This document shows, one piece after another, positions 47,699 to 62,600 of a stretch of DNA of 64,000 bases. This DNA is from Maylandia zebra. Taxonomy: Eukaryota > Chordata > Actinopteri > Cichliformes > Cichlidae. Below the pieces are notes generated by a model that did no database searches, had not been told where the DNA came from, and saw only the letters and a list, made by a program, of their open reading frames with translations. The position numbers and the translations under genes are program-made. The stretch spans positions 24,487,286-24,551,285 of the forward strand of contig NC_135176.1 in the NCBI RefSeq assembly GCF_041146795.1, in the 5' to 3' direction. Position 1 is the first letter of the stretch; every line of letters begins with the position of its first letter.

Positions 47699-50600
47699 GT
47701 GAAACATTTTCTGTAACATTGAAAACTGTAAAGGAAAGTTTTTTTTTTGTTTTTTTTTTTTAAAGTTCTTTGTCTATTTATGCTTTTACTACATAAATCA
47801 GTTTTTGAATAAACTTTGTATGGGCACAAAGGGCATTTAGTTTAAGTGGTAAAAAAAAATGCTTGTGATCATGAAATTGGGTTTTGTTCTGTTGAGTTGC
47901 TCCAGTCTGCAAAAGCATACTTGAAGCCATTTTATGTCTATATACATAATGAACCTGCCAAACTACATTTTAAAACTTCATTAAGGATGGATGTTATTAA
48001 GATTTTCTTCATATAGGTCAGGTCCTTTTTTGTTTTTGTGTTTTTGTTGTTGTTTTTTTGGGAAGAAAAGTAGGAGGACATAGGTTTCCAGCATCAGTGC
48101 AACTATTGTGTTATCTCCCACAGTGTGGAACAAAATCTTTGCTTTGCAGTGTGAACTGTTAGAAAACCACTGCAGTGTTAATAAAAGGAATTGAGATGAT
48201 CAGGCATAAAATTCCAGTGGATTGGATTTGGTCCTAGCTATCAATGGAAACCTATACAGCCACTGATTGTGTGTGCAACCTATACAGCACATGCACACAC
48301 AAATACATCCGCCTGACAGACAGTCTAAATCCTCCCCAGGCATCCCTAAAAAAGAAGTCTAAACAAATCCCCCCAAATCATTAAAGAGCACTGAATGTGA
48401 CTGAATCACTAGACTGTAATTGGTCTGCAGTGCTTCTAAGCCCAGTTCTAACAGAAGGTGTGCCACTTTTTCTGTGAGGCGACAAAGACATCATGTTAGA
48501 GCTCTTAGCTGATCTTGAAACATCTATCCTTTTAACATCCGATGGCATGATTTGATGGTGCAGTTATTCTCATTAAACTAAATTACACATTTCTGACACA
48601 CATCATAATTACTAATAACTTAATGTATTTAGTAATCTTTGTCGATGTCTTAATTCACTCTAATTTGGTGATACAGGTCTCTACTGCAGCGGTTTTAAAG
48701 TTTCAGATACCTGTCCAAGTCATAGACAAAATGATTAAATTCTCACTAGTCATTCTTCTGACTAAATATTTGCTCCTAATTTGTGTCTGTGAACCTTTAT
48801 ATTTTCTTAGTTCATTGCTGCAAACACCTGCTCTACAACAGTAAATATTACAAAAATTAAATAATAAGTGTTTAGGTGGATTGTTTTAGTTTGGAGTGTC
48901 TCATATTAATGCAAAAAAACAACAAAACAAACAAAAATTGTTTCGTCTTGGCCAGACCTGTTGTAAAGGAGGTAATGCTGTCTAGCAAATTGATGGTTTA
49001 ACTTTAACTTTTAAGTTTAACTTAAGTAGGTAAAACGGGACTCTTTCTTCAAGACAGAAAGCAAATGTTGCCCACCCTTGGCATACAAGCTTAGGAAATT
49101 GCATAATTAACATAGTAAAAGAGTAAACATACTTGCTGTCTTCAGTCATCACTAAGTTCATCAAGAAGTGTTTGTTTGGGCACAGACAGTCCTGAACTAG
49201 CTGGTGTGTTAGTGCAGATGAATTCATTTGTGCTCTGAGGTTAACTTGCTGTAGGTTAGTAGCGCCACCAGCTGCTGTCACCACAGCCTGGAGCTTAGTG
49301 CGGTACACTCTGATGTCTTGTACATGATAGCATGTTGGAGTTGTTTTACATAGACTGCAACCTTGACATAATTTTAGAAGTGATAACTGACCAGCTGAAA
49401 GCTGTAACATGATGTCAGCAGATTCACAGGGATGATAGAAGATGTTGCTAAAGTCCCGGCTGTGTGCCAGAGAAACAAGCTACACTGGTTTCTGATTAAT
49501 TAGTCATTTATTAAAGAGAAGAAAAGATAAACATAGTCATTGATTCAAGCCTTTTAATTTTAAAGTTTTCCAGTTCTCGTGTCAAAGAAACCTCTCTAAT
49601 TTTTCACATTTTGTATGCAAAGTAATTAGCTCATTATACACTGAATAGAGGAAATCATGACAAATTACAGTCTTTGTTTCTCTACAGGTGTGGCACCTCC
49701 ACCAATGAATCCCATGGCGCCCCATACATACCAAGGCCAGTCAAACAGGCCTGCTTATGGGCCTCCACCTACAGGTCCAACACCTGCAGGCCCACCACCA
49801 ACAATGAAACCCACATCGTTTCCCACTGGTCCTCCAGTGGCAAATGCCACACCACCACCACCTAAAGCAGATGGTATGTGTAATCTTTTTATAAGTTTTT
49901 TTTAAAACACAGAGCCCAGATTTCAGCACATTTGGAAACATTAGAATAATCATTAAACATTTTACTCCCACAGATGTGATAATCGTGATATTTAATGACT
50001 GCATATCCTTTGTATAAGCCAACGTGTTATTATCTCTCTATATATTTTTTTTCCTGATCACCTTCCATTGTTTCCCTCCCTCCGCTCCTTCCACTACATG
50101 CCAGCTCAGTGTGGGGGTGTTGTTAACAGCACTCTTTCCCCCACTAAGCCCGACAGCCAGGAGGGAGATATTGAATGTCCAGGTGTGGCAAAATCAGTTT
50201 TCAGCTCTTAGATGTTGTGTCAGTGCTGTGCTGCCAGTCCTGTCTCATCTGTACAGTTCTTGCTTGTATCTCTGGATGCACTATTGAGCATATACAGAGG
50301 TTTCATCTCATAGTCTTAAAGAATAATGGATATAAAATGAAAACTAATCTAGAGATATTGTAATGGCATTCATAGTACCTCTGTATCTTTTTAGTGCTAA
50401 ACTGAGCATCCATGGAAACAATTATTTCTTGGTGGTGTGTTTTACCTTTTCAGTCATCTAGACTCACCATGTCTTCCATGTGGCTCAACTTCTAAATATT
50501 AAAATCACCAATGTAATAATACTTCCCATAAACATGTTTAGTGTCTCTTTAATTTGCGTCATCATTAGTATTGTCATTGTTTTGACCCTTTTTGTAGTTC

Positions 50601-53600
50601 ATTTTGTTCCATCCCTGTTATTTGTGGTTGGCAAAGTGCCGCTTAAATTATTCATATCATGTCTGTGTTTGCTTTGAAACAGGAGCTGTGGCTGGCAATG
50701 GCCCGCAAGCAACAAACAGCTATAATCATCTTGACAACAAAATGGGTAAGGCGGTTTTCTGTGCACACACCAGTCACATTTGCAGCCTTTGCAAATGCCT
50801 GCCCTTGCATTTTTTGACGAATATGAAGCATTTCTACATTTTATTGTACAATCTTTAATTGTGTGATGTACGTCTTGAATCCCAACTGGATTCCCTTTTC
50901 AGTACAAATATCTAAATATTAACTGTCACAAATCCCACTGCGACTGTCAGCTCTGGTGAACAGTCTTTTATTTTCTGTTTTTCCCTTTGGTTCCATACCA
51001 GCAGGCGTCTCGGAATTTGTAATATACTTTTCATATCATCAGCAAATCCCATGAAAAGAACAAAATCCACAATAAACAACTTCTGCTAACAGCCATTGTT
51101 TGTGTAGACAAACATTAAGTAGCTTAAGCCTATAAAAACACATTCAAATCCTCATTACCACGAAACATTGCCACTGGGTTTTATTTAAGTTGGTGACTAA
51201 TATGCCTTGCTGCTGTGTGTACCTGTCAGCCACAGAGCTTCCCATTTTTAGTGATGTCTGCTATTTGAGTTCTCATGTAAACCTTTGTAAGTGTAAATGT
51301 TTTTAATGTTACTGTTTCTTCCATAGCTGGCCCGACTCAGCCTGGACCACCCGGTCGGCACTTGGGCCACTACCCTTCGCTCCCTCCTGGGTACCAGAAC
51401 ACCTCAGCTCCCCACGCCACCCCTCCCATCCACCCTGCGATGCAAGCCGCCACGCAGCCTTACACTCAAGCACCTCAGCCATATCAGCAGGTGAGCCTAA
51501 CGTCACAACCCAGTTCCACATAATTTTAGAACACTTTCAAGTCAAGTCAAGTATTTATTTATTGTCATTGTCAAAGAACAATGAAATTGCGTTTGGGGCT
51601 TCCGTACAACCCGTAAAAAAAACAAACAAATACCCCTTAAAACCCAAGTGTAAATATTTAACCCAGTGTGACTTCAGTGCAATGAGACAATCCTTAGCAA
51701 CAACATGAGAACAAGACAGGTAATGTTCATAGGACATTCAGACAAAGACCTGAGAAACATGACAAAATGCAACAATGCAACCTGTTCAATATTATTGTAC
51801 TGTGAGATATGATGGTTGTCTATTTAAGAAAGGGGGGGGGGGAAGAGAGAATAAAGATATGATGCACCAATGCAAACCAGTTCAGTGCTATTAAGAAGTT
51901 GGATATGGTTATTGTCCGTGAGAGGGGGGCAGAGAGGGGAGGGGGGCAGAATTCAGGAGCCTCACAGCCTGTGGATACAGGCTGTTGGCCAGTCTGGATG
52001 TTCTGGCCTGTATAGACCTGTACCTTCTCCCTGAGGGCAGCAGGTGGAAAAGGTGGCGCGCAGGGTGATGTTGGTCCCGCAGGATACTGTGCACCCTCCT
52101 CAGACAGCGAGTGGGGAAGATATTACTGATCTCTGGCAGAATTGTTCCAATAATTCTGCCAGCTTCTTTCACCACCCGCTGGAGTGCTTGCTGGTCGGCC
52201 TTGGTGCAGCTGGGGAACCACACTAGAAATCCATGCGTCAGGACGCTGCTGATGGCACAGTTATAGAAGTTCAACATCAGAGGTCTGGGAATGTGTGCGC
52301 TCCGTAGTCTCCTCAGGTAGTAGAGGCGCTGTTGGGCCTTCCGTGCAACTAAGGTGATATGGTTGCCCCAGGACAGGTCCTCGGTCACAGTTACCCCCAA
52401 GAATTTAAAACTGCTCACCCTCTCCACCGCCTCACTGCCAATGAAGAGAGGCAGATGGTTGTTATGACTTTGCATACACAGTTTGTTTATTCGATTTTTC
52501 ATTGACTTGCACATGAATGCAAAACACGTGCTGGTTATATGGAAAGGAGAATAACCAACACTGGGTTGCTTTTTTCACTGTTGCATAGGGTTGAACTGGT
52601 TATAGAACTGGAATGGCTAAACAAACTTAGGTGAATTATAGTAAAGGGCTTGTGAGGGAACAGTTTGCAACCAATATTTAAATCAATTTTAAATTAATTT
52701 TATTTCAAGATACGAATTTAGGAAAAAGCACTTGAACACGTGTGGACTTCAAAATTCTCACATTTATTGTGTCAAGTAAATATTATTAGACTATCAGGCT
52801 TAATGTATTTTTTGTTTGTTTGTTTGTTTGTTTTTTTTGTTTCAGCCACCTGGTGGCCCGGGGCCAGCTCAGCTAAGCCCATCATTAGCAGCCATGAGCC
52901 TCCAGTCCAGCACCCCAGAGGCCCTGAGAGTGGTCAACCTCCTGCAAGAGAGGAACCTGCTGCCACCGGCTCCAGTCCCTGCCCCGACTCCCTGCCTCAC
53001 CCAGGACCTGCAGAAACTCAACTGCAGCCCAGAGTGAGTCATAATGAACTAATTTTCCGTGTTGTTGCATTTGTCTTTCATTGAATTGATTGTTTTTATC
53101 TCATACAGCTAGTAATACTGTAAATGATCTCTGTTTAGTTTTTATGTTTTTAAACTCAAAATTATAAATGGTTAAGAAATGCTTTGTTTAAAGTGGGACA
53201 TCAATCATATCACTGTTTCGTGTTAAGTGCACACAGCCTAAACGCTGAATTTGCCACTCTGTGTGCTTCCAGAGTTTTTCGCTCTACACTGACCAGCATC
53301 CCTCAGACCCAGTCTCTGCTCAATAAAGCCAAGATGCCACTGGGCTTGCTGCTTCACCCATTCAAAGACCTCTCGGTAACGTGTCAATTTATTATTGAAT
53401 GTTCATTCTAAGTTGTCAGTCAGTTTAACTGGGTCAGTTACTCCAACAGCTTCCACTGTGAACCTCAGCTGCAAGCCAGCAGGTTTTCAGCAACAAGTGC
53501 TGAGTCTATCTTTCGTTTATTTCAAAGCAGAGAACATTAATTACATGTCATACACATCACCACAATCCCAGCTGGAGATTTGTTACCCGGGGCCTATGTT

Positions 53601-56600
53601 TACTATCATTACCACTTTTATGATCAATCCTGAGTGTGAGGAGACAGCACTGATTTCTGTCCTCACATTTAAGTAGTTATACACATAATATTGGTGACAC
53701 ATAGGAGACAATTTAGTCACAAATGTGTGTAGTCATTATCATGTATCAACAATTAGAGGTGTAGGTTAATGGCTTTTAGACAGAGGGTGGCGAGGTATTT
53801 CTGTCTGTTTAGAAAAAAGGTCTGCTCTATGTGAAACGATACTGGGTTACACCCAAAGCTCAGATGTCTCCGTTTTCTCCCAGCATTCAAATGTCTTTCG
53901 AAGCAGTGACTTATTTTGGTTATTTACATGAATGCAGGGGTTGCAGTATTATGCATTTGCACATGTATTAATCATTTCACGCACTAACACTTTAAGACAA
54001 ATTTCTCTCCATATATCGCTGTCATAGCTATGTCATATGGTGAGAATATTTATAGACTGTTTATGAATATAGGTTGCATGTATTAACTTCTGTTTTTGTC
54101 TGTTTTTCTCTCATTTGAAGTGGATAAGAATTTGTCTTGATCTTAAACGCTTCCATGCAGTTTTATGTCATCATTATCACTGGGTCAAACCTGGCAATTG
54201 GCACTTATCACACATTGACAAAAGACTAAATTATAAATAAGAGGATTGCATTGAATAAAATGTAGCGTTAGGATATTGACTCTTTCTGCTGCTTTAACTG
54301 CTGCATGTCTGGTTTGAATGATAAAAGTGCGGTAATGTCTCCCTTCAGTGGAACAGACTTTCCTCTTTACTTAGTGGCACACACATGCTTAACTCAGAGT
54401 GAATGAGTTTGTTCTGTGTCTTTCTGGAATAGGTGCCTCATTCCTCTGGCTTCTTCCTTAAACATATGCCTGTGACTTATAGTTCATTAAATGAATTCCC
54501 CACAGAAATCATATATATGTTACAGGAGCTAATTGTCTAATCTCATTAGTGGTGCTTTTAAAAATGAGGCATTCCCAGAGCCATTTTTAAACGTTTCATC
54601 CTCATATAACACCAACATATAACAGCTATATTATCTTTAAAAAGATGCATGAGCTGCATCAAATTTGTATTGGTTAAACAGTGTCTTCCTAACAGCTGTT
54701 TATTTCCCAGTAGGGTTTGACTTAATACACCCCTGGGCAAAATCTATCACAGTGACTACGTTTATGTTTCCCTGTTAATTGAGGACACAAATTCCAGAGA
54801 CATTTCACAGCTTGGACAGCAACAAGAAACGTCTTTATTGAAATAAGCTGCATACCAGATAATGTTTGCCTTGAGGCTCTCATCTCACAGAAGTTGTTTC
54901 TCATCTGCTTTTATAAATACAGCAGCTTCCTGTTGTGACATCCAGCACGATTGTTAGGTGTCGGTTCTGCAGAACCTACATCAATCCCTTTGTCTCTTTC
55001 CTGGACCAGAGAAGGTGGAAGTGCAACCTTTGCTATCGGGTTAATGATGGTAAGTAACAGGAGGGGTTTTTTTTCCACCCACAGATTAAGTACAAAGAGA
55101 GAATAATGTCACCTACTTTGGAAAGAAGATTTTGTTAGTTTATATGTGTTTTCACCTCAGGTAGAAGATCTGACTCAGTACTAAAATCTCACTGGAAGTT
55201 TTGTGTGTTTGTGTGTAGTTCCAGAGGAGTTCATGTACAACCCTGTCAGCAGATCATATGGAGAACCACACAAAAGACCTGAGGTCCAGAATGCCACCAT
55301 TGAGTTCATTGCTCCTTCAGAATACATGGTAGGTGTTTAACATTGCATCTGTCACCAGTTAAATCCATGCTATTATAAAACTGGCATTTTCAGAGTGATG
55401 TAAAATTGAAGAATTATGATCTGAAAGCTGAGGGAGATTTCAAAGATGGTGGGAGAGGTGTAGCCTTCTGCAGGGAAAATACTTTCCAGGACTCTGTCTC
55501 AGGGCAAAGTCAGTTAGTGGTTACTTTAAGCTTTTAACTTGCTATTTTAACCTGCTAAATTAAATTCTGAGGGTTGGAAATTGTGCAGTCTTCTGTGTAC
55601 ATGATAGTAATTTTGTCTCTTTTTATTAACCCTGCTTTAACTAGCTTGTGTTTGCTCTGATTTTGTTCAGCTGAGGCCACCCCAGCCTGCTGTTTACCTC
55701 TTCGTTCTGGACGTTTCCCACAATGCAGTGGAGACAGGCTACCTAAATGTGTTCTGTCAGTCACTGCTGGACAACATCAATTCGTATGTACAACCTTTAA
55801 TTTTGATTCATTAGAGTCCTTTTGACAAAATAGCCTTTTAAACAGTAATTTTCCGTATTTAGTATAACATCAAGCATTTAGGCATGCAGCCTGCTTCTAC
55901 AAACATTTGTGAAAAAATGGGTCGCTCTCAGGAGTTCCATGAATTCCAGCATGGTACTGTGATAGGATCCCACCTGTGCAACAATGAGGCTTATAGTGCA
56001 CAGAGGTCGCCGACTTTCTCCAGTCATTCGCTACAAATCTCCAAACTTTATTTGAACTTTAGATTAGCTCAAGAACAGTTTGTAGAGAGCTTAATGGAAT
56101 GGAAGAATGATCAAAAGTTCCCATAAATACACTGCTAAACCGTAAAGAAAGCCTTCCCAGAAGAGTTTAAGAGTTGTTATAGCTGCAAAGGGTGGGTTGA
56201 CATCATATGAAAACCTATAGATTAGAATAAAATGTCACCCAAGTTCATATGCATGTGAAGGTACACGAGCGAATAATTTTGGCAACATAGTGTACCTTAT
56301 TTTCTGTCATACACTGTTCTGGTGGACGATACTCATATTAAACATGTACAGTTAATATTTGCACATGAAGGTTGATCCCTTTTATATAGGACAAACTGGA
56401 CCCCCTGGCAGGCTGACTCTGACCACCTGTCTACATATTTGATCAACAGATGGTTATTTTCTGTAATGTGCAGTAACACGATCCAACATAATATCTTAAT
56501 GGAAGGATCTTAATTTGGGTCTTTGCTAACTTCGATGAAAATAGGTTATCCCTGACACATAAGGGCAAGCTTTACTGAAGTGTGTGTTTATGTGTCCTAG

Positions 56601-59600
56601 ACTTCCTGGAGACTCACGGACTAAGGTAGGCTTCATCACCTTTGACAGCACCATCCACTTCTACAACCTCCAGGAAGGACTTTCCCAGCCTCAGATGCTA
56701 ATCGTGTCTGACATAGAAGGTGAGACGCAGCTGACGGCAAAGGCCACACTTTCATTATCACAGTAACTTGACATCAGCTGTGTGCCCACTTGCTGCAGGA
56801 ATCGAGAACCAGCAAACATATAAGGTCACAGACTTACTGGCTCACTAAACATGAATGCCATGTTGGTAAATTAGTACATTTATGTTTTTTCGCCTTTATT
56901 TTAAGCGAAACTTTGTAAAAACTGTTGCAATACATGCAGTGACTCTTATTTCTTAATGAAACCACTTTATGGTTGTTCGCCTGTTTGATTTATGGTTGTC
57001 ATTACCTACTGTTATATTTGTTTAAATAAATACGTTTTGTTCTCTACAGATATCTTTTTACCAACACCAGACAGCCTTCTAGTAAACCTCAATGAAAGCA
57101 AAGAGGTCAGATATGCACATTTTGTTAAAGTCCTGTGTTGTTTAATTTATAAATGACTGTATTCTGAAACTGAGATTCAGTGTAACAGTTTACTATGTGT
57201 TTACATTATGTAGGAAGTAAAATTGATTGCTGCTTTATATTCATATCCGTTTTCTCTGATTAATAGCGATAACACGTCATAAAAATATGACTCATGTCCA
57301 CCCATTTGCCTTTCAGCTTGTGCAGGATCTGTTGAAGAGCCTGCCAAATTTATTTGAGAAGACGATGGAGACGCAGTCCGCCCTGGGTTCAGCTCTGCAA
57401 GCAGCCTTTAAGTTGTTGTCCCCCACTGGAGGGCGCATGTCAGTGTTTCAAACGCAGCTGCCTAACCTCGGTGTTGGGGCACTGCAGTCGAGAGAGGACC
57501 CCAACCAGCGGGCATCTGCCAAGGTAATGAGAGAAGTGTGCTGAATGGTATACAGCGGGATTTAAATATAACCATTGTGTTATATGTAGACACCAGTTGC
57601 CATAACTATATTAAACAAAGTAAGTCTTAATGACTAGTGTTTCAAGTCAGTCATAGAACAAAAATGGACATGACGAATGTTTGACAGCTAGTTTTAAACT
57701 TTTCTAGTAAATGCAAAATAAAATCATTTTTTTTTGGAATAAGATCAGATTTATTGTAGAAAAACTAACTTTTCAGAGACTGAGAGAGAGAGAAGATTTA
57801 CCTTTTTATGTTTAGAGTTATTTGATTTTGGTGATCTTAAACCAGAGGGTTAAATCAGGATTAAAAAATGTCAGCTTTTCCACAAACTGTAAAAATTTGT
57901 TTTACTTTGGACGACTTTTGAGTTGTTGCTTTACATTTACACTTTATGTTCATGGCGCTATCTGATGTGCATTCCTTTCAGGATATCCAGCACTTAGCGC
58001 CGGCGACAGACTTCTACAAGAAGCTGGCTCTGGACTGTTCCAGCCAGCAGGTGGCTGTAGACCTGTTCCTGCTCAGTGCTCAGTACTGTGACCTGGCATC
58101 TCTTGGTAAATCTCACCTCAATGGACTGGAGGGGGACAATGGAGGGAAAAGATGGATGCAGTGGATCTTTTATTGTTTTTATCATGTTAACCTCTTGCTT
58201 AAAAATCCCCTCATATTCCTAGATTTTAAAACTCTTGAGTGGTAAAAACGTTAAGCACAAAAATATTTGTTGTTAATGGGAGGAAATCTGATTACAGAAT
58301 CGATGCTATCAGATTTTATTTCTTCCCTAACGAGATGGAAATTGATAGAAATTCTTAACCAGTCTGTTTTTTTCAAAACTTTAAAGCTTTTTCTCTCCAT
58401 TTCTGTGTGTTCTCTCTTTATTGCAGGATGCATATCCAGATATTCAGCAGGGAGCGTTTACTACTACCCATCCTACCACCACCAGCATAACCCAGCTCAG
58501 GTTGAGCGCTTCCAGAAGGATCTGAAGAGATATTTAACCAGGAAAATTGGCTTTGAGGCTGTCATGAGGATACGCTGCACCAAAGGTCTGTGGGCACAAA
58601 AGAGCTAAAGATGATTGAGTGTTGAATAGAAGTGAAGGTTACCGTTGCATGATGTTGTTTATAAACTTTGGAATTAGCAACTCTGCACTGATTTGGCATA
58701 AAATGTGGTCTATTCATCATCATCCAAGGCACAATTAGATAAACACACTTGTAATAGTAATAATAATACAAATAGTTTTGATTTTCACTCAAAAATCATT
58801 TTTAGAAATCCTGGTAATTGGTTCAAAACTTTTCCTTACAGCGATAAATTCCCAAATATGGTTTCAAGTTTCTCTTTACATGTTTGATTTATTGGTAAAA
58901 GTATTAGTAGTATATGCTTACTGTTGCTAACACCAAGGTCTTTGTAGCCCTATATTTGCTCATCATGGAAATTGGACATAAAAGCTTAAACTCTGAGTCA
59001 TTATAGAGAGGAAAACACATTTGGACTCATTCATGGTTTCTGTTTTTTGCTACCTTTTAAGATAATGCAGTCCAGTTTAATTGATTTTTATTTCTCTCTG
59101 TTCCTATGCAGGTCTGTCCATCCACACGTTCCACGGAAACTTCTTTGTGCGCTCCACAGATCTGTTGTCCCTCCCCAACGTCAACCCAGACGCCGGCTTC
59201 GCAGTTCAGATGTCCATCGAGGAAAACCTTGATGACATGCAGGTTGTCTCTTTCCAGGCTGCGCTGCTTTACACCTCCAGCAAAGGTACGCACATGCTCA
59301 CTTAGACGAGCCTGTTGGGTTCCTTATCTTTTTGCAGAATAGTGTTGATAAATGGAAAAAAAAACATCCATGCAAATAGTGACTTATGAATATTATTATT
59401 ATATAAGATGGAACTACTTAGTGTAATTTTATCGCATGAAAAGCAGATGTTATTATTTACACATTTTTATATGCAATAAATGGGTAGAACTAAAATATGT
59501 TTAAATAACATGAATGGTCCCTTACAGGAGAGAGGAGGATCCGCGTGCACACGTTGTGTCTCCCTGTGGTGAATTCTCTGTCGGATATCTTTGCTGGGGC

Positions 59601-62600
59601 TGATGTTCAAGCCATCACTGGGCTGTTGGCTTGCATGGGTACGTGCTAAACTGTTTTCTAAAATTTCACATGAGATAATAAAGTTTTACAATTATTTTGT
59701 TATTTTTTTTACCACACATACTTAATTTTATTTGGTCAGTTTGCACATCTCTTTTGCATACTTAAGAGTTATTACCAGTTATGTTTGTTTTGAAACTTGT
59801 ATATAATAATTGTAGGCAGAAATGTGAAAGTGAAGTAACAGTGTGAGAGCTTTGTCTTCACCAGTTGTAAATTTCTGGATACGTGATTGTGTGTTTGTAA
59901 AATCTGGATAAACTTGGATTTGTGGAAAGCATAACTAGGCGATTATTCTTCATTGTCACAGTTAATACTCTTTTAATTGGCTGGATCCTAAATCCTCACA
60001 GGGTTTTCATCATCTTCGCTGTTATAAGCACTGACAGATGGTGATGAGTGGTGACAGCTGCGGTGTCCTAGCGACCATTCTATAACCGAGCATTCAAATC
60101 TGTGCTGGCTCATCTGATGTTAACTTGGAGAACAGATACTGATATTGTTTCAGAAGAGTTTATTTCATTTTAATCTTATAACAATCAGGTGGAGCATGGC
60201 TGTTTTAGCACTGTGACTTCAAATGCATAGTAAGGCGCAGCCATGCCATGTGAATGATGATTATCAACTCACAACTGTAATATATACAAGGCTAATACTC
60301 AAAAAGATTTATAAACACTAATCCTAATGCTAAGCTCTGCTGGGAAATATAAGCATTTTTTACAGGTCATGTCACAAATGTTAACATCTCAAAGACGGAC
60401 GTATTTTTTCATTTTAAATTCACAGAAAATTCATTTGGTAGTTAAATGTCCTACTGCATAAAATTGGATCACTTAGCAGTGTTCAGCATGTTTTTCTTTC
60501 CACCCTCTGGGTAAGTAGATCAGACTTTTACTGGCCCACCAACACAACTGTCGCTTACCCACAAGAACCAATATAGCCACAGGCCTGCAGGTCATTCATT
60601 CTGTCAAACACAAATTTATTTAATTTCCTCAAACTGAATTCACATCATAGTCTCCATTGAAATGTTATTAGAAGAGCGTTACTATGAAGGAAAATAAGTT
60701 TTTGTAAAGTCACACATATTGTGAATTTTAACAGTAACAATTTTGCTGTTAGGTGAATTAGATTAGCAGATAAAATTTTAATGAATCTTTTTTTTTTTTA
60801 GAAAGTTCATCTTTTAATCACACAAATATTTAGTTTACCATATTCTGGTAAAGAGAAGTATTATATTTCTGTTTCAGTTAAATTATTTAAGAAAGGTTCA
60901 TAAAAGTCTGATTTTAAAAAAACATTGTCTTAAAAAGTGTAATTATTGAGGTCTTGATCACAGATTTTTTTTTTTTACGTTTTGAACATGGTCTAGGAAC
61001 AGCGCCCCTTATATTACAATATCAGACCTAAAATGCATGATTGTCTCATAACTGGTGTGAGACTGGAGCCTCTTTTAAACTACTCTGGTAGTCGGTGTTG
61101 TTTGTAGAGACAGCCCTTCTATTTAATCCCACAAATATCTGCCTAAAAGTTCTTAATGTCCCTCTCCACAGCTGTTGACCGTTCGGTGACGGCAAGTCTG
61201 AGCGATGCAAGAGACGCAATGACCAACGCTGCTATCGACTCGCTGATGTCTTACCGGCAGTCTGTGTTGACAATCCAGCAGCCTGGCCTGCTGGTTCCGG
61301 CCTGCCTCAGACTCTTCCCGCTCTACATTCTTGCGCTGCTCAAACAGGTTGGCTGGTTTACACAACTGCTACACTGCCATTAATCTTTTCCACTGACTGA
61401 TTTTCAACCTTTCCCTGTGCTTAAACGTACCTTTGTTTGGTGTAAAGATCGATCTACTATATCCTCTCTTTGCTAAATTCACTAATTTTTATGAACATTA
61501 ACACTAACTGGCTCTACTTCCAGAGGCCTTTCTTGAATACGCCACCACTGAGTCGTCATTGAAGGTTTTTGGTGTGTTTATATGTGCGCTTTGCAGAAAG
61601 CCTTCAGGACAGGCACCAGCACCAGGCTGGATGACCGGGTGTTTGCCATGCTTCAGCTGAAGTACCAGCCACTGGCCTACGCCATGCTGATGATCCATCC
61701 TGCTCTGTACCGTGTCGACGACCTGACTGACGAGGTGAGGAGGATGAATTTAAGTTTCAAAGCCCTGTGTTTTATTTCTTTTTATGCGTAATGTGTAGTT
61801 TTAAGATTACATGACTGGACTAAAACCATTTTCGGAAGGATTTTATTTATTTTCAGCTTTTCTTCATTACTAAGTGATCTTTTCTTTTCTCCATCTTCAG
61901 GGAGCATTAAACATCAACGAGCGGACCATCCCTCAGCCCAGACTGCTGCAGCTGTCTGTGGAGAAGCTCAGCAGGGAGGGAGCTTTCCTCATGGATGCTG
62001 GAATTGTGCGTTTCAAGATGAGCTCTTAGAGCAAGCTAACAATTTTCAATGTCGGGCAAAATTACAGCTTGGCATTTCCCATCCTGAATGTCTCATTTAA
62101 TTTATTTCCTACATTTTTCCTACTTATTTGCAGCAGTGCTAAAGATTCTTTAGATGGCCCTTTTTTCTGGCTTTTTAAAAGGTGCTAATATTGGCATAGT
62201 GAGAGAGATTGAGAGATTTCCTTTTCTGGAAAATGAGAAATCACTGAATTGTACATTTTGTATCACTAGTGCCTCTTCTCTGTGTGACTTATGCAAATGT
62301 GTAGCTCTGTGATGAAGCCTTACTCCAGCTTTCTCCATGACACTAATCATTCTCCCCCCACGCCTGATAATAACTTGTACACTCAACATTTTATGTAACC
62401 ATGTAGCACAGTTCTAGATTAAAAACATCAGTTATGAGCTTTCCTGAGCTGTACTTAAAGGTGTTCAGCTCTTCAGTCACAGTTCTCAGTACTGTAATCT
62501 TCTTGCTCTTCAGTTAAAGATATTTAAATGAACCTCATTCTCTTCCCAAAGGTGATATACCTGTGGATTGGACGAAACTGCCACTCCAACTTCCTCACAC

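Noticed and set aside
48982..49410. 142-codon minus-strand open frame in sec24a intron 2
   Set aside because: No domain, no splice context and no repeat signature that I recognise. Length is possible by chance over 64 kb.
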